64,000 nucleotides of DNA from Hymenopellis radicata (lineage: Eukaryota > Basidiomycota > Agaricomycetes > Agaricales > Physalacriaceae): NCBI GenBank assembly GCA_015501595.1, contig JADNRX010000226.1, positions 25,146-89,145 on the forward strand, in the 5' to 3' direction. Below are positions 1-11,900 of the stretch, piece by piece. Every line of letters starts with the position of its first letter. The first letter of the stretch is position 1. The position numbers were made by a program, and so were the translations under genes. Under the pieces are notes generated by a model. That model was given only the letters and a program-made list of their open reading frames with translations. It ran no database searches and had not been told where the DNA came from.

Positions 1-936
1 ACGGTCTACGAAGCCGAGCTCCAAGGGGCGTGTGACGGACTGGACCAGATTGCTAACACCCCACGGGTTACGCGAGCGGGTATTCTTCTGGACTCAGTGA
101 GCGCTATCCAGGCGCTTCGCAATGGTCGGGCAGCAGGAGGAGGGCAGAGCTTGGTGGAGAGATTCTACGCCACGCTACGCCGCCTCATCAAACGACGCCG
201 TACGTTCAGGCTCATCGTTCAGTGGGTGCCGGGGCATATGGGAGTCCAGGGAAACGAGGAAGTAGATGCGGAGGCGAAGATAGCAGCGGGAGGGGAGTGC
301 ATGCAGAGGGGAAAGGCGGAGGTAAGAGACGCCGGGGTGAAGATCAGTCCCTCAGCCAGAGTGAAAGCTGAGAAGGAGGAGATGCGGCGGAAGTGGAAGG
401 AAGAGTGGGAGGAGACGCGGAAGGGGAGATTTACGCACGAGGTGATACCGGGTGGGCCTACTCAAGGGATACTCGATGTGCACAAGGACTTGGACCGGAG
501 GGGGACATGTATCCTCAACCAGCTGCGTTCTGGACACGTCGGTCTGAACAGACACCTCCATAGGATTGGTGCCGCCCCGTCGCCGATGTGCGAGTCGTGC
601 CTCGTTCCCGAAACCATCCCCCACCTTCTTCTGCTGTGCCCGCGATACGCCGAGCAGCGGAGACACCTGCGCGACACGGTGCGGCACTCCCAGTTCAACG
701 TTCGCGGACTGCTGGGCCACCGATCCAAGCACATCGCGAAAGTGATAAAGTTCGTGGTGGCGACCGGTCGACTGGTCATCTTCAAGAGCTCGCCTCCCCC
801 AAATGAGAGCTCAAGCCCGGGAACACAGGACGATAATCTTAGTGCCTCGGGCATGCGAGGGGGAGGCGATCTCTTCACAGAGTCCCTCCCGCCTCCTCTG
901 GAGGAGGGAAGTGATCTCTCCACTGCGCTGGTTTAA
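1..936 (+). CDS. Non-LTR retrotransposon polyprotein, C-terminal part (RNase H and zinc-binding tail), 5' truncated by window edge
   Basis: The frame is open from base 1 to a stop at 934-936, so the gene enters from outside the window. The first ~95 residues are an RNase H domain: the glutamate of YEAELQGA, the aspartate of LLDSVSA, the WVPGHMGVQGNEEVD block and its final aspartate fit the catalytic acidic set. Near residues 170-215 follows QLRSGHVGLNRHL and a C-x2-C-x7-H-x4-C cluster (CESC...HLLLLC), the usual C-terminal zinc-binding tail of fungal LINEs. In the family, RNase H removes RNA from the RNA:DNA hybrid during target-primed reverse transcription. The reverse transcriptase and endonuclease domains must lie upstream of base 1. 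No frame break is visible here, so this could be a fairly young copy. Tad1 or a related clade is likely but not provable from this end. Confidence 0.85.
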   Translation, partial: TVYEAELQGACDGLDQIANTPRVTRAGILLDSVSAIQALRNGRAAGGGQSLVERFYATLRRLIKRRRTFRLIVQWVPGHMGVQGNEEVDAEAKIAAGGECMQRGKAEVRDAGVKISPSARVKAEKEEMRRKWKEEWEETRKGRFTHEVIPGGPTQGILDVHKDLDRRGTCILNQLRSGHVGLNRHLHRIGAAPSPMCESCLVPETIPHLLLLCPRYAEQRRHLRDTVRHSQFNVRGLLGHRSKHIAKVIKFVVATGRLVIFKSSPPPNESSSPGTQDDNLSASGMRGGGDLFTESLPPPLEEGSDLSTALV

Positions 937-1347
937 CATACTAAACGGTTACCTGAGAATATCAGCATTCAGCGACTCTACGCAAACCGCGCGGGCTGCG
1001 GACCGCAGCGGGGACGTCAACCTAACTACGAATCAGGCAGCGCCGACGAAGAGATGGGCAAGATCTTTACGTCGCAGGCGCAACACACGGCGACACGACA
1101 TTCTAACCCAAACTCGAGAAGCTACTACTCACGGACACCACCCACCTTCATCATCGACAGCGACCCCTCCCCTTACATCCGACTAAATACCTTACATTCA
1201 CTCTGGTAGGAACATTACATACTCTTACTTTACAACGTACGTATATCGCGAGCACGCGCGCGTTAACGCGAATTAGATAGGTACTTTACGGTACAGCATG
1301 AAGTGCCATATGGCCCGCTTCGGGGCCAAAGGCACTATAATATGACT

Positions 1348-1374
1348 TCATCATCATCATCATCATCATCATCC
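1348..1374 (+). repeat. (TCA)n microsatellite, probable 3' tail of the LINE
   Basis: About nine TCA units lie ~410 bp after the retrotransposon stop codon. Many non-LTR elements end in short simple repeats made by the reverse transcriptase, so this is the likely 3' end of the element. The stretch 937-1347 between stop and repeat holds no other gene that I can see and is best read as 3' UTR. The end assignment is inference. Confidence 0.5.
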
Positions 1375-1971
1375 ATTCAGGAGTTCGGCCAAAATCCGAC
1401 TCAAGAGTCAAAAATCGGTTTAAACATGAAGTGGGCAACCTAGGACCGCGTCTGGCAGCACCATTGGCGTACTTGTGGTCGTCTCTTGAAGCTGGATGAA
1501 CCTGTGGCTGTTGTAAATACCCTCCGAACGTGAACCGCGCAGCGGGCAGAACCTTGAACGCGGTGAAATTCGACACCAAAATCAGATGTGTAATGGTATA
1601 TTTTTCTGTCTGGGCGCGCGTCCGTCTCTTGCCTTCTGCTCTTACGACGATGGGACCTAAAGCGACGATTCATAATACGTTGGGGTTTCTCTTCTTCGTC
1701 CGTGTCTATGTGTTTTGACGCGTCTCCTTTGTAGGTTTGGGCTCTTGTTTGAAGTGTCGGTCTTTTCATCGGTGTGAGTCCCAATGATCTCGAGCTGTGT
1801 GATCCGGGTTGACAAGGTTGCTCCCGCTGCGAAGACTGTTTGGGGGTGCGTCTTCCCGCAATGCGTTGCGCTCTATACTGACGCTTCCTTTGCCCTCTAC
1901 TAGCTTCATGTCTTCAAGGTCTGCCAAATCACTCGCGAAACTTGGAAGGCCCATTTCTCAAACTGTTTTAG
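1375..1971. other. Unresolved sequence, probably promoter and first exon(s) of the DUF6534 gene
   Basis: Short ORFs on both strands show no family signature. The start codon and first transmembrane helix of the downstream membrane protein should lie here, since that gene's first recognisable exon begins near 1972. Possible splice sites exist (for example a donor near 1770 and an acceptor just before 1816), but no chain of exons could be chosen with confidence. Confidence 0.3.
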
Positions 1972-3743
1972 CGTGGCTATACTTCCGGAAGTACTGGCGA
2001 AGGGACCGGGGATATATTACGGCTCTCGTACGTCTCGGAAAATCTCCATACAGCGTTCCAGCCTGAACTGTTGCAGGCTTCGTTCGTGCTGATATGCAAT
2101 GCATGTCAAGTGGGCATCTTCTCTGGTGCGTGCTCAGTCAAGCGAAAAATAGGTACATCCTCATTGACAGCCCTCGTACAGCGGCGATTTACGACTATCT
2201 CGTCACGAGTTCGTGCCATCTCCTCTCCACTGCTCATCAACCTTAACGACGTTCATAGATTCGGGCGATACAGCATATCTGGGCAAACTAATTCCGTAAG
2301 TCCCGCCGTCAATTACTAGTCTTCATCTACTGAACGTCCGTTCTTTGCTAGTAACCTGGTCATCGAATTGGTCTTCACTGCTGTTACCTCACTGTTCGTT
2401 CAGGTGTGAGTAGTCTAATGCGGCACGAGGTGGCGTCGGCCTACTTACTCACATATAACACAGGTTCTACTGTTTCCGCATATGGAAATGTAAGCGCCAC
2501 CTTGCTCTGCCGCGTTTAGTGCTAACGGTGCTTTACCAGTGAGCAAACAGCCGCTCATCGCTCTGCCGGTCGTGCGTAGTCCTTATCCTCAGTGTTATCA
2601 TGCTGTAATCGAAGTCCCGTCTAGCTCGTGCTCTGTGTGGCCTCTTTCGGTGCGTTCCATCAACACCTTTCTTGCCTTCTCTGACCGTTCCTCTGCCAGC
2701 CTTAACAATGTGTGCGTATATCATCTCCGTTCCGTGTCGCATAGTTCTCATTTCTCCGTTCAGACTATTGCGCACAAAGGTTACATTCATTATTGCTACC
2801 TACCTCTCTTTATTAACCTCCCCGGATTCTAGCCTCACGTACACCCAAATTTCGCAAATGCTATCAAGGAGGGTACGCATAGTTTCGCCTCCTACGCGCA
2901 TCCTCTCACATTGAATAGACACTTTCTACTACTTCCATGGTCCTCTCCGCCGCGTCCAGCATCGCTATCTCTGCAGCCATGGTGGTCGTCCGGCGTTTGT
3001 TCCAACACGGCTTCAAGAAAACTACTGATGTCGCGGATCGAATTGTAAGCATTATGCCTGACAATGACGCTTCTGACGGCGGAACAGGTTTTGTTCACCT
3101 TTGACACTGGTTTTCCGATGAGCGTCTGCACCATTCTCAGTCTCATAACGGTCAGTTTGCATGAATATCTTTGGGGCCACGGGTACTATGCTCACGGATA
3201 ATGCAGTCCCGAGCAGCACCAGAAACGTTCCTGTACATCTTCTTCTATATTTTGGGTTCGTCCATCTCGCAATGCCTTACCTTGAGACCTGACTGACGAA
3301 AATACCCAAAAGCTGGACAGTGTACGTCTCTTCTTTGCCGTCTTCGCTCAACGCCTATCAATTGAAATAGTCTACTCCAACTCCATGTTCGTAATGCTCA
3401 ATGCAAAAGCGCGCGCACAACTCCGCGGCGGCGGCCACGGCGGCCAATCGGACCAGTCCACGAGCGCAGGACAGACGGCATTCCAGTTGACGACACCTTT
3501 GTCACGAAGCAGGACGGTGAGCGCCTTCTCACTTTGCCTACCTGAACATTGTCCTGACCTTACTTGGAAGAATGGCTTGGCTATCCGTATCGAAACGGCG
3601 ACGCAGCAGGTAAGCTTTAGGTAGTTGCAAGTTCTGTTGAACCTCATGATGGCGTACCTCCGCAGGACACCGACTCGCAGGATGCGAAGCGGGATCAGTT
3701 TGGCGCGTACGATGCCTCGACGAGTAAAGGGCATGCCATGTAG
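1972..3743 (+). CDS. DUF6534-type multi-pass membrane protein, many exons, 5' end unresolved
   Basis: The gene is read as short exons joined over 45-65 nt introns. Recognisable pieces in order are WLYFRKYWRRDRGYITAL (from ~1972), LVIELVFTAVTSLFVQ, VFYCFRIWKLSKQPLIALP (split by introns near 2407 and 2489), a middle part I could not settle (2575-2910), then TDVADRI, VLFTFDTGFPMSVCTILSLI, APETFLYIFFYILAGQFYSN and a C-terminal tail ending GAYDASTSKGHAM before TAG at 3741-3743. Phases agree across the last six introns. The pattern 'FYCFRIWKLS', then 'F.TG...S.C.ILSLI', then 'FYSNSMFVMLNAKAR' is that of the basidiomycete DUF6534 family, predicted seven-helix proteins of unknown role. Similar genes recur at 43.8, 49.1 and 57.4 kb. 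Start codon and first helix are not identified; the middle segment may be decayed. Confidence 0.7.
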
Positions 3744-4539
3744 GAGCACTGCAGCTAATAGAGATTCTGACCTCGCGTAATGAAGCTAATTAATATGAGT
3801 AGACGGTATGAATATTTAGTACTTACCACAAAAATTACATCTAAATCGATAACTGTGAACTTTCGGCGAAAGACTTATTACGGCCGTGCATGCCCGAATG
3901 GATATTGTACTTTGTGCGCCTCACAGTAGCCTTATCGGGACTGTTATAGACGATGAGTGCCAGGTGAAACCACAGAGCGCGCTAGAGAGGGAGAGGAGAG
4001 ATCAGCTGGTATCAACGATAACGGGGAGGGAACGGACGGATTTTGTGCGCCACACAAGGAGTTGTCCTTGTTGTAGAATGCAAAAGAACCGTGGACAAAA
4101 ACAGTTGGCTCATGGCGGTGTTTGCAAATGAGCGCATAGGAGGCGTAGTAGGCGTGCGCTTGGTGCGCAGGACGAGGAGCGGAGCAAGATAAAACAAAAG
4201 CACTGTTTTACTTCATCCTATCTATGCGCTACAGTTTGACCGATAGGCCAAACCGGCTCCTGTACAGAAATAGTTAGTTCGCCTCATACTAATCGTACTA
4301 TTCTGAACGAGAAACTGACATTCGTAATAAGTACGGCGTACGTCCATGATTCTGATGTGGCCTGGGATGGCTTGAAGCAAGAAGAGAAAGCGGCGCAAGG
4401 AGGCTGGAGAGCCGCAGTCACTTATTCCTTTCCAGCCTCAGAATCTCCTTATCCCGCCCTCTGCGGAAATAAGCATTGGTAAAAAATGCATTTTTGACAT
4501 ACTCAACTTATGACATCAGTAACCACTACGGCACCTGTG
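3744..4539. other. Intergenic, no gene seen
   Basis: Contains the 3' flank of the DUF6534 gene and AT-rich stretches (3770-3880). ORFs here are short and lack any recognisable motif. Confidence 0.4.
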
Positions 4540-4954
4540 TCACCGATAGACGACGAAGTGTCCTATAAGGATCCTCATTGTTCCCAAGACCGGAGAGCCT
4601 TCTTCTTGCGTCGATCCGCTCTTGTGCACCCGCTGATCCCAGACTGGCATCAATAGTATCTTCCGTTCAAAGATATGGTCGTGCACACGAAAGCGAGTCT
4701 CCCTTACACAGCTGGAGGAGCCTTCTCCGATATACACAGGGCTGAGGGCACGTTACAGGAAAAAAGAAGACGAGGAGGAGAACTAGAAAGAGGATCCAGA
4801 GTCGATATTGATGGCACACCGCGCCAGCAGGCCCAAACATAGAGAGAGGCCTCGTTTCGCTTCCGATCCGTAAGTCTTCCAGTTGGACGTTATGGCGGGA
4901 GAAGAAAATGGTCACATTCCTTGAACAGGGAACAATAATTGTCCCATCGCACAA
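4540..4954 (-). pseudogene. Possible BTB/POZ-type relic
   Basis: On the minus strand a frame from about 4740 to 4540 reads YIGEGSSSCVRETRFRVHDH followed by IFERKILLM. This resembles the start of fungal BTB/POZ domains ('D..FRV.ETLFRVH...L.RES..F'). The rest of the domain is absent or unrecognisable and no start is clear. The region 4741-4954 upstream in another frame is hydrophobic (LWILFLVLLLVFFF) and may be unrelated. I give this as a weak resemblance only; it could be chance. Confidence 0.25.
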
Positions 4955-7033
4955 ACTAAAAAATGGTTTCTTCAGAGTAGTGACGGCTGCAGTGTAAGCC
5001 GCTAGGCTAGACTGACACTAGTACTTAGTAGGATAACAAAGGCTGGTGAACATTGACACTGGGAGGACGACTCAGAGCCCGCCGCGAAGTTAGGCTGAGG
5101 TCAAAGTAATTGAAAAAGAAACGGCATGACCACAACACTGCAGTTTACCCACCCTTATGATCAACTGACCGAGACGGTGGCGGTTAAACATCGTAGGAAG
5201 AACTTGTCCTCTGAAGGTGAGATGCGTTTGGCACTCAAGGACAAAGTCATCTTTGTCCTTCACTAAAAATCATACCTAAAAAGTGATCAGTCAGATAATC
5301 GATGGTTACAACGGGAGGTAGCCGCTACACCACCTCTACCGCTGATTGGTTCGAGGCATAGGTCCTCAAACTACCAAAAGTCAGACCTACGCGTTGTAAA
5401 GTAATTGAAGACAGAGTGGGCAGCGGTGGTGAGGCGACTGCAGAGAGCCCTTGCTCTTTCTCCTCGTCCTCGTATCTCTGGAGCGGTGACTAAAGAGTAC
5501 TCATCTCCCGACTTGTGGTCTTGGCGACCGCGACCAAGGCGCTCATCTCGGGGGTTTGCGCGCCGTACGCCGGAGCCGACAGTCCGAATGCCACGACGGT
5601 GGGAGGAAAGAGTCAAAATCGATCGCCTGCATCCTCAATCGCCAGCAGCACCCAGCAATGACACTGGCCCATATACAACGTTTTTCAATCCTCTTCGTTT
5701 GCAGCTAAACTCTTCTTCCTCCTCCAAGTCATCTCCGTTTCCCGTTCCCTGTCAGTGTTGTTTGTTCCGCCACCAGCACCCTCACTCTAACGCAATCAAA
5801 ATGGCTCCATTGATTCGTTTTCCCATACAAGGCCAGAAGTTCCTCCCACCTGATGTAGGGACAAGAAAGGCGCGTAGCGACACTCCTCCCAGTCGTCAAT
5901 TCAAAAAAAAAAGTTCTATAACTCTCCCTGTCGAGGAGCGGCCCAACCGCTGGGTCAAACTCGCTTGCCTACATAGGTCAACAATGCAGTCTAGTACAAG
6001 AACAAGAAACTGCAACAAAGATTACTTACTGGTTGTGACTCGTCCTTTCCCTCGCGTCCCCCGCACAGCAGCCTGCAGGTTAAATTTCACAGGCCGGACA
6101 AAAGCATTTAGGATGCTAAGACCGGCATGAGAGCTGCAGCACAACCGCTAGGTCAAACTCGCTGGCTTACATAGGTCAACAATGCAGTCCTTGCTTTCCT
6201 TGGTGTCATCCGCACAGTGGCAAAAAGTCGCTATCAACCCTATGCTAGCGATGTAGCCGGTGAGCTACGGCGCTACACCTGCAACCGAAAAACTTGCCAA
6301 CAATACTAGTGAAGAACTGCAAAGTGCAGCTTTACAAAAAGGGAAGAGGAGCAGCCTGAAACGAAGTTGAGTACGTCTCCTCCCATTGGCAAAAACTATT
6401 TGAGGTTATTAACCATGACGGGAAAAAGGGCGTAAACTGAGACCTAGCGGCAAACCTGCAGCAAATAGCTGCTGAGCTACTTCTCTGCCGGAGGATTGCC
6501 CATCCAGCACATCCAAGTCCACCGGTCGGAGAAGGGTGTACAGGAGAAGATGCGCGCACCTCAAAGTCGGGTGGCGGGCAAGTCGCGAGCGCGCGTAGAG
6601 ATCGCGTACACGGAACCGGGATGAGAGAGACGGGATCAAGCTGGTTGCAGCGGAAAGTTGTTTTGCGGCTCCAGGAGACTGGGTTTTTATGTCGCTGTGG
6701 CCAGAAATTCATGCATGACTCCACGAGAAGAACTAAATGTTCGTTTGGTGTCCGAAGCTCATCCAGTTACAGGTCGATATTTGGAAACTTTAATCCTTAA
6801 AACAGAGAGCATGATAGGCAGAGTCCACGTTGGAGCAGTCAGAGTATGTAAGTGACGGGGGGAAGAAAGAAATGTGGTGGGAAAGCAGGTCGATCGCGGC
6901 TTGACTTCGTACCATCATCAACGCTCTTTGCTCTACACAATTTCGGAATTCGCGCGCGCCGATACGAATGCGCAAGGAATCTATTTGATATTCGGAAGCG
7001 AAAGGAAAGTACTATGAATTCTCGGTATGTTCC
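4955..7033. other. Decayed or intergenic region with a candidate orphan start and a ~200-bp tandem duplication
   Basis: A plausible fungal start sits at 5801: a C-rich leader, a CAATCAAA context and ATG GCT CCA. The frame runs to 6130 but loses any family likeness after ~40 residues. A 47-nt segment at 5945-5991 recurs at 6143-6189 with a few changes, showing local duplication. The motif near 5318-5340 resembles the 'gtaaccgctacaccacctct' motif of the repeat arms at 8.6-18.7 kb. No complete gene is supported. Confidence 0.35.
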
Positions 7034-7640
7034 TTGCTTTTAGTATATTTCGACCAGCTCAATATTCTAAAGGGCTTGGACGCGCCGGCGATTCATAGTG
7101 TCAGCCCCGAGAAATTACATATCACTCTGTGGACTGTCATGGAACGTTCATTGACGTGTTGGACTTTGTTGTTGACGAAGTCCCATGCGAAGCAAGCGAC
7201 GGTGTCTCTACGGCTGGCTTGGAGATTTTTCCAGACGGGACGAAAAGTACGGACAAGCCTATCCCATCGACAACCTCCTCCTCATCACCTCTCCCGACTC
7301 TTGGTTGTTCCAGCACGTCCTCGACCGCGTCACGGACGTGTACGGTCGTCTCCTCATACTCAATGAACCAGCCATATCGTTAGTCAAGGTTCCCAATCCT
7401 ACGCGGCTACAAGGGCTATGTTATCACAAGAAGCAAACCCAGCGGCTCTTTCTTGGAGATGTGGAAGATGCTGGGCTATGAAGGCAAGCGGATGCACCAC
7501 AAGCAGCACGGCCTGGGAGCAAGGACAATGATTTTCTCTTGTCGCCTCTCATACACTTTTGGCTGTCGCTGAAGACTCTCGAGACGTTTGGATTTGGACA
7601 GTCAAGGCCAATCGACCAGCGTAAGAAGGTGCGTCCCGCA
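7034..7640 (+). pseudogene. Broken glycosyltransferase family 61-like gene
   Basis: Three pieces in different frames point to GT61 (DUF563). From ~7250 PIDNLLLITSPDSWLFQHVL followed by DRVTDV is typical of the 'PDSW.FQHFLD' region. From ~7450 LEMWKMLGYEGKRM and HGLGARTMIFSCR match the following 'LGY......GIGARTL..ACR' block, and RPIDQRKK at ~7597 sits before a possible donor. The first two are separated by frame changes and no normal N-terminus is joined. Active GT61 enzymes transfer sugars in the Golgi or ER lumen; this copy looks inactive. Unannotated introns might explain some frame changes, so 'broken' is likely but not proven. Confidence 0.5.
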
Positions 7641-8644
7641 TTTTCCTCTGGAATACCGCCTGACTAGCAAGCCGTTCGTAGATTGTCTACGCTAGGTAGA
7701 CAATGCTCAATGCGAGTAAAGTGCTGAATATGATGGGCAATGGCTAAGCTGGTACCATGGACGGCTACTAACATCGAGCAACACCATTGGTGGTGAGCCT
7801 TCAATGCCAAGTTCCCTACTTCCACCATATCAATCACTTAGTCTAGACCACAACACTACCGACGACTCAGACGATCCCCGCGTCTCTTCCTTTTTCTCTC
7901 GACATATTTTCACTGGCACGATCCGCCATCCACTCAACAAAATTTTGTCATTGCCTTTCTCTTTGCTGCCAAGGCTGCTATAGCCCGTACATCCGCCGTA
8001 GTCGACCTTGATGTTGGACCCGTTTTGGGACGCCGCGATACTCATTGCAGCCACGACACCTTCGGATTGACCAGTAGAAATGACACGACGAGCTTCCAAC
8101 TCATACAAGCATTTATTCGTTGCCAACCCGTCAAGATCCTGTAGTACACATTTATTGGCAAGTGCGATAGCTGCTGCCGTTGGCGCATTCGACGACAATG
8201 ACCCCCATGACGCCGGTTGTGTTTCTCGGGCGTGGCGCATAGTATCCCAGTGTGTTGTTCGCGGATGCGGTGACATTTGGATACTTTGCCGCCCCCTGGT
8301 CGTCTTCGCATCATCCTGGATCGTACTCCCGTTCTCATTATCAATTCATGGAGAATGATGATTATGCCTTCCCCAATAACGAGACCTTCATCGTTGCTCG
8401 TATTGCTGGGAGTCCTAGTGTAGTAATCCGTGCAATGCGAACCTGATGCGTCCTTCGAGCGACCACTGTGAAGTGTCTTATCAATATCCGTCATTCGCGA
8501 ATGCATTCCGCTTCTACTATACCTTCGAATTGGTGTCCCATGGGAGGAAGAGACCAGCATTACATGTTCTTAAGCCACTCAATCGTGTATGATTCCCATT
8601 GTGACTAGACGTGAATACTATGCCATGGCCACCATTTCCTTCCT
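7641..8644. other. Unidentified, probably decayed sequence
   Basis: The minus strand around 8050-8276 reads VVAAMSIAASQNGSNIKVDY and, further upstream in another frame, KYPNVTASANNTLGYYAPRP followed by NTTGVMGVIVVECANGSSY. These look like real protein pieces from a secreted or extracellular protein, but stops and frame changes break them and I do not recognise the family. The plus strand here is empty. Confidence 0.3.
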
Positions 8645-11600
8645 CCCTGCGACCCACCCAAAGTTGAATGCTTCTTCAACTAGTGATTCCCTCGCCGCCA
8701 CGTAACTCAAAAACGAGAAACAATCAAACTTGAAAAACCGGATATGCTCGATGAATCATGAAAAATGTAAATGGATAGGTTCAAATTTAGGCAGCAGCAA
8801 GTGACCGTTGAGCCACTGCTCCGCAAGAAGATCTTGATACACTATACTAATAGTCACACTGCCGGGCGAAACTAAGAAGATAGAGTGAAGGACGCGTGGT
8901 GTAGTCCTCAAAAGCGCATCATGGAGGAGAGATAGGCGAAGGAGCACAAGTGACGGATGCGCACATTGATCTGTCAGTCCTTGAAAAAGCAGATACATGG
9001 AGCACTACGTATGTATGAACTGCCTACACTCGCTGTGATGATTTGCCGTGCCAAGTTGGGCCTTAGCTACCCCGCGGTGGAGAGGGCAAGGAAAAGACGG
9101 CTGCAAGGCACTGCGAGTAGAACAAATAATTGCCGGGATCCATTGACGGCAACACAAGAATAAAAAAGTAACAATTGCGTACGCCGCCATGCACCACGGC
9201 TTAACCACTAGGCTAGACCGGCCGCAGTGCGAAACGTCAAGAAGGCGAACTGAAGGTGAACCGGTGGCATCCAGAGGGGGGCTGGGAGTCGTAAAGAAGA
9301 AAGAAGAGGATAGCGGTGGATGCTCCCTCCGAGGATGAATGAAGACCAGTCCGCGGAAAGCCGTACTCAAAAAAAGGGCGCAATTATCTTTCCATGGCAT
9401 GGCAGAAGGTAACCGCTACACCACCTCTGCCGCAATGTCGCCAACCAGGATTAGGCACTGGCTGAAATTTAGCGACGTCCTGCGCCACCATCCTGCGGCG
9501 ATATCATCCAAGACCCAGGGGACGGTATACCGCAGTGTGGCTCTGGGGCGACCCGCGCTGGGAAGGCTCTCCGCCGGTTTCTCGCCTTTTGAACGTGTCT
9601 CCACTCGTTAAGAACACTGCGGATAGTAATCGTCACCTCTTCACCCCGCCCGCCCGTGGCTGGAAAAGGTGAGCACTTGTTAGGCAAGATAAGGCATATG
9701 TCCTGCATTCGATTCTCACTCCAGCGCCACAAAGGCACCGGCGGTCGCCGTCGCCAAATAAGTTTCCTCCTCCACGCCCGAAATCATAGGCTCCCAAAAT
9801 ATTCGACTCCAGTTTGAATGTTCGAGGCCAAGGAGGGAAAAAATCGAACATTGCCTCGGCAAAGAACAGTGAATACCGATGAGGTATTTCTCCTGCGCTA
9901 AATACTCGTGCAAGCGCTACACAAGTGCTTGGTCGGCCGTTGAGCAAAGAGAAAAACAATGCTTGTTCAAGTGGTTCGAATGCAGTCGCCATCAGCCTAT
10001 CACTGCGCTATCGAATCAACTCGAAGTCCCAAGTTGCGCAAGCGTTGAAGTTGGCGCCGCGAGTAAGTAGAATCTGAACAATAATTGCCGGGATCCATTG
10101 ACGGAAACACAAGAATAAAAAAGTAATTGGATGAATTCACGGATGCGCCACGGCTTAACCACTAGGCTAGACCGGCCACAGTGCAAACGTCAAAACGAAA
10201 AACACCGCGAACTATAGGCGAAGCATCCAGAGCAGAGGGGGGCAGAGTCGCAAAGAAGGAGCGGTCGGCGCTCCAGGGCATTGTGCATGCTCCCTCCGAG
10301 GATGAATGAAGCCCAGTCCGCGGAAAGCCGTAATCAAAAGAGATACGCATTTGTAGTATGGCAGAAGGTAACCGCTACACCACCTCTGCCGCAATGTCGC
10401 CAACCAGGATTAGGCACTGGCTGAAATCTAGCGACGTCCTGCGCCACGATATCATCCAAGACCCAGGGGACGGTATACCGCAGTGTGGCTCTGGGGCGAC
10501 CCGCGCTAGGAAAGCTCTCCGGTTTCTCGCCTTTTGAACGTGTCTCCACTCACTGCGGATAGTAATCGTCACCTCTTCACCCGCCCGCCCTTGGCTGGAA
10601 AAGGTGAGCACTTGTTAGGCAAGATAAGGCATATGTCCTGCATTCGATTCTCACTCCAGCGCGCGACATAGGCACCGGCGGTCGTCGTCGCCACATACGT
10701 TTCCTCCTCCACTTCCGAAATCATAGGCTCCCAAAATATTCGACTCCAGTTCGCTTATCCAGAGGCCAAGGAGGGAAAAAATCGAATATTGCCTCGGCAA
10801 AGAACAGTGTATACCGATGAGGCATTTCTCTTGTGCTAAATACTCGTGCAAGCGCTGCACAAGTACTTGGTCGGCCGTTGAGCGTTGAGCAAAGAGAAAA
10901 AAAACAATGCTTGTTCAAGTGGTCGCCGTCAGCCGATCACTGCGCTACCAAATCAACCCGGAGTCCAAAGTTGTGCAAGCGTTGAAGTTGGCGCCGCGAG
11001 CAGAACACATAAATGCCCGTATCCATTGACGGCAACACAAGAATAAAAAAGCAATTGCTCACACCCATGCACCACGGCTTAACCACTAGGCTAGACCGGC
11101 CGCAGTGTGAAACGTCAACAAGGCGAACTGAAGGTGAACCGATGGCGCCCCCCGGGGAGGAGGGGGGGGTTAGTTGTGCATGCTCCCACCCAGGATGAAT
11201 GAAGACCAGTCCGCGGAAAGCCGTTCACAAAGAAAAGCGCACGATCATTCTCAGGCAATGGCAGAAGGTAACCGCTACACCACCTCTGCCGCTACTACGA
11301 GCAATCAAGACGACGTCATGCTCCGAGAGTACGCCACCAGACGCTGTATCGATATCGTCCAAGACCAAGGGAGTCATTTGATATGTGGCTCTGCGCTGGG
11401 AAAGCTCTTCCCCCGCCCGCCCGCTTGGAAGTAGGAAAGTTTGATCAATGACCGCGTTTTGACGATCAGAGGTGATTTTGAGACGGCGTGTAGACATTTT
11501 GCGAACCGGTGAGGATGATGCTGAGAAGGAGGAGGTTATAGGAGACGGTGTTCCCCGACTGAGGAGAAAGTGAAGGTCGCCCAGGCACAGTACCTATAAA

Positions 11601-11820
11601 GTGGGGCAGACACGTCGTTGGACAAGATATATTTGACGACGAACGAGAAAGGGGAGTGGCTGGACAGATGATCCTAAACTCGACACTGTTGACGAAGAAC
11701 GAGATGTGTCGATGGCCATTGACATGGAAATTGCAGCTAGTAGCATGTCGGCCATCTTTATTGGGAATGGGGTGCGTCTTGACCCAAAGCTAGACCTTTT
11801 GACCAACTAACCGTCGTTAA
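8645..11820. repeat. Left arm of a large interrupted inverted repeat built from tandem glycosyltransferase-gene fragments
   Basis: Sequence from about 8645 matches, in reverse complement, sequence ending about 18745. Matching blocks include the outer edge (a CTCG-TTTT-type stretch and the 'gagggaatcact' block), the 'accacgcgtccttcactcta' block (8895 against 18480) and many inner blocks. Within the arm a unit of roughly 0.9 kb is repeated about three times (near 9130-10080, 10080-11025, 11025-11800). Each unit carries the 'cttaaccactaggctaga' motif (9200, 10154, 11078), the 'gtaaccgctacaccacctct' motif (9410, 10366, 11267) and a plus-strand shard encoding an IxxDPGDGIPQ-like stretch (9500, 10450). 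These shards match the intact glycosyltransferase at 19810-21345. No intact gene is present. Confidence 0.75.
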
Positions 11821-11900
11821 GTGGTCTTCGTTCACAAGCAACATCGTACATCGTCGACTGGTAGGGGTAGCCTCCACTAAAGTATTCGGTTCCATTAAGT
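11500..11900 (+). pseudogene. C-terminal shard of the glycosyltransferase family in the left arm
   Basis: The plus strand reads SLDKIYLTTNEKGEWLDR, then in another frame VSMAIDMEIAASSMSAIFIG followed by NG, then a GT..AG intron, then WSSFTSNIVHRRLV. The intact gene at 19810-21345 has LDVVYILTNEKGEWLDEL, EVSMAIDMDIARRAGVFIGNG, an intron at exactly the same place and WSSFTSNIVHRRLV. The conserved intron shows this is a genomic duplicate, not a retrocopy. Frame changes between the blocks make it non-functional. Confidence 0.7.

Noticed and set aside
5405..6130. A 241-codon plus-strand ORF
   Set aside because: Its first 130 residues are Arg/Ser/Pro-rich leader sequence. Only the internal ATG at 5801 has a fungal start context, and no family is recognised beyond it.
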